Positions 62,467-64,000 of a stretch of DNA of 64,000 nt are shown one piece after another. The translations under genes and the position numbers were made by a program. The stretch comes from Mycobacterium sp. UM_WGJ (lineage in GTDB: Bacteria > Actinomycetota > Actinomycetes > Mycobacteriales > Mycobacteriaceae): NCBI RefSeq assembly GCF_000455125.1, contig NZ_AUWR01000020.1:1-64000 (forward strand), written 5' to 3'. The notes below the pieces were generated by a model that saw only the letters and a list, made by a program, of their open reading frames with translations, did no database searches and was not told the origin of the DNA. Each line of letters begins with the position of its first letter. The first letter of the stretch is position 1.

Positions 62467-64000
62467 ATGTCCCCTGTTTCTCCCACCGCTGACGAGGAGC
62501 AACTCGCCCGCCGCATCGCCGATCTCGTCGCCACCGACCCGCAGTTCGCCGCTGCCCGACCCGATCCGGCCGTCGCCGCCGTTGTCGAAGGGCTGTCGCG
62601 GCCGGCGCAGATCGCCCGGGCCATCTTCGACGGCTACGCCGAGCGACCGGCGCTCGGACAGCGTGCCGTCGAGTACGTCACCGATTCGGGCACCGGCCGT
62701 ACCGCCGCCGCACTGCTGCCGCACTACGAGACCATCACCTACGCCGAACTGGGGGAGCGCGTCCGCGCCGCGGCCGCCGCCCTGTCCGCCGGTGCGGTGC
62801 GGCCCGGCGACCGGGTTGCGGTGCTGGGCTTCACCAGCGTCGACTACACGGTCATCGACGTGGCGCTGGGCCAGATCGGCGCCGTGTCGGTGCCGCTACA
62901 GACCTCAGCGGCGATCAGCGCGTTGGTCCCGATCGTGGCCGAGACCGAGCCCCGGGTGATCGCTGCCAGTGTGGACTCGCTGTCCGATGCGGTCGAGTTG
63001 GTACTGACCGGCCCGGCCCCCACCCGCCTGGTGGTGTTCGACTACCACGGGCAGGTCGACGACCACCGCGAGGCGCTCGCCGATGCGCGGGCGCGACTGG
63101 CCGGCGTCGAGGTGGTTGTCGAGCCGCTCGCCGACCTGCTGACACGGGGCCGCACGCTGTCTTTGCCGGACTTTTCGGCCCAGGCGGACGCTGGCGACGA
63201 CCCCAACCCGCTGGCACTGCTGGTCTACACCTCGGGCAGCACCGGCGCCCCCAAGGGTGCGATGTACCCCGAGAGCAACGTGGCCCGGATGTGGGTGCGG
63301 TCGGCCAAGAACTGGTTCGGCCCGACTGCCGTCTCGATCACGCTGAACTTCATGCCGATGAGCCACATCATGGGCCGGGGCATCTTGTACGGCACTCTCG
63401 GCAACGGCGGTACCGCCTACTTCAGCGCACGCAGCGACCTGTCCACCTTCCTCGAAGACCTCGCCCTGGTTCGCCCGACCGAACTGAACTTCGTCCCCCG
63501 GATCTGGGAGATGCTCTACCAACACTTCCGCAGCGAAGCCGACGGTGTGAGCGGAGACCGGGCTGCCGCCGAAGCGCAGGTCTTGGCGCAGATGCGTGCC
63601 GAGCTGCTCGGCGGGCGGTGCGTGTTCGCGATGACCGGCTCGGCGCCGATCTCCGACGAGCTGCGGTCTTGGGTGGATCAGCTCACCGAGCAGCATGTGC
63701 TCAACGGCTACGGTTCCACCGAAGCGGGCATGGTGCTCTTCGACGGCGAAGTGCAGCGGCCGCCGGTTCTCGACTACAAGCTGGTCGACGTGCCGGATCT
63801 GGGCTACTTCGGCACCGACACCCCGCACCCGCGCGGTGAACTGCTGCTCAAGACCGAGAACCTGTTCCCCGGTTACTACAAGCGTCCTGAGGTGACCGCC
63901 GAGGTGTTTGACGCCGACGGCTACTACCGGACCGGCGACGTGGTGGCCGAGATCGCACCGGACCACCTGGTCTACGTCGACCGGCGCAACAACGTGCTCA
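62467..64000 (+). CDS. car: Carboxylic acid reductase (FadD9/Car type), N-terminal part, runs off window
   Basis: The ATG has AGAGG upstream; 511 codons are present without a stop. The visible part is the adenylation domain: the ATP-binding motif YTSGSTGAPKG from Tyr254, PMSHIMGRG, GYGSTEAG around 415 and RTGDVVAEI near the end. The N-terminal extension of about 60 residues (EEQLARRIADLVATDPQFAAA) is characteristic of carboxylic acid reductases rather than plain acyl-CoA ligases. The carrier protein and reductase domains should follow beyond the window. These enzymes reduce aryl and fatty acids to aldehydes with ATP and NADPH and need a phosphopantetheinyl transferase. Confidence 0.9.
   Translation, partial: MSPVSPTADEEQLARRIADLVATDPQFAAARPDPAVAAVVEGLSRPAQIARAIFDGYAERPALGQRAVEYVTDSGTGRTAAALLPHYETITYAELGERVRAAAAALSAGAVRPGDRVAVLGFTSVDYTVIDVALGQIGAVSVPLQTSAAISALVPIVAETEPRVIAASVDSLSDAVELVLTGPAPTRLVVFDYHGQVDDHREALADARARLAGVEVVVEPLADLLTRGRTLSLPDFSAQADAGDDPNPLALLVYTSGSTGAPKGAMYPESNVARMWVRSAKNWFGPTAVSITLNFMPMSHIMGRGILYGTLGNGGTAYFSARSDLSTFLEDLALVRPTELNFVPRIWEMLYQHFRSEADGVSGDRAAAEAQVLAQMRAELLGGRCVFAMTGSAPISDELRSWVDQLTEQHVLNGYGSTEAGMVLFDGEVQRPPVLDYKLVDVPDLGYFGTDTPHPRGELLLKTENLFPGYYKRPEVTAEVFDADGYYRTGDVVAEIAPDHLVYVDRRNNVL

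Overview
The window is high-GC actinobacterial DNA and almost certainly comes from a mycobacterium. It carries a PE/PPE pair and two further PPE genes, two MmpS-MmpL systems, a fused HadA/HadB mycolic-acid dehydratase, FadE-type acyl-CoA dehydrogenases, two probable F420-dependent LLM oxidoreductases, a DUF732 secreted protein, a cydABDC operon and a carboxylic acid reductase. I see no rRNA, tRNA, CRISPR array or insertion sequence. The species cannot be assigned from sequence alone; a non-tuberculous mycobacterium is the best guess.

Layout. (1) 2-9730: the end of a PfaA-like polyketide synthase (ketoreductase plus dehydratase) followed by a 2440-residue PfaC-like protein (ketosynthase, chain-length factor, two double-hotdog dehydratases, a third PKS-type dehydratase and a C-terminal acyltransferase). 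Together they look like the distal part of an iterative polyunsaturated fatty acid (PUFA) synthase. This is the most unusual system in the window. (2) 9.7-14.4 kb: a metallo-beta-lactamase hydrolase, a small membrane peptide, a Tat-exported DUF1906 protein, a CruF-like carotenoid protein and a PE/PPE pair, followed by about 930 bp without a gene. (3) 15.3-24.9 kb: lipid-degradation type enzymes (TesB thioesterase, SDRs, LLM oxidoreductases, SnoaL-like protein, a pair of half-site acyl-CoA dehydrogenases) with a TetR regulator and a second DUF1906 paralogue. (4) 24.9-29.2 kb, minus strand: two PPE genes, an SbtA-type bicarbonate transporter and a DUF732 protein, all closely spaced. (5) 29.6-36.6 kb, minus strand: cydA-cydB-cydD-cydC (cytochrome bd oxidase and its assembly transporter), then the fused HadAB dehydratase.

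(6) 36.7-41.2 kb: a TetR gene divergent from a membrane protein-MmpS-MmpL operon, with a 38-bp palindrome between them. (7) 41.2-50.3 kb: a catabolic region with a Rieske oxygenase, an epoxide hydrolase, a D-aminoacylase-like amidohydrolase, an SRPBCC protein, an SDR and an aldehyde dehydrogenase, with three TetR genes, two of them next to clear dyad operators. (8) 50.3-58 kb: a small MMPL transporter, an exported protein whose Tat signal is broken by a stop codon, a maleylpyruvate isomerase-like protein and a second MmpS-MmpL pair divergent from its own TetR. (9) 58-64 kb: a secreted protein, a methyltransferase, a zinc-finger rhomboid protease, an OafA-type acyltransferase with an SGNH domain, and the N-terminal half of a carboxylic acid reductase that runs off the end.

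Taken together the region is dominated by lipid synthesis, lipid export and lipid or xenobiotic catabolism. Most blocks have their own TetR-family repressor.
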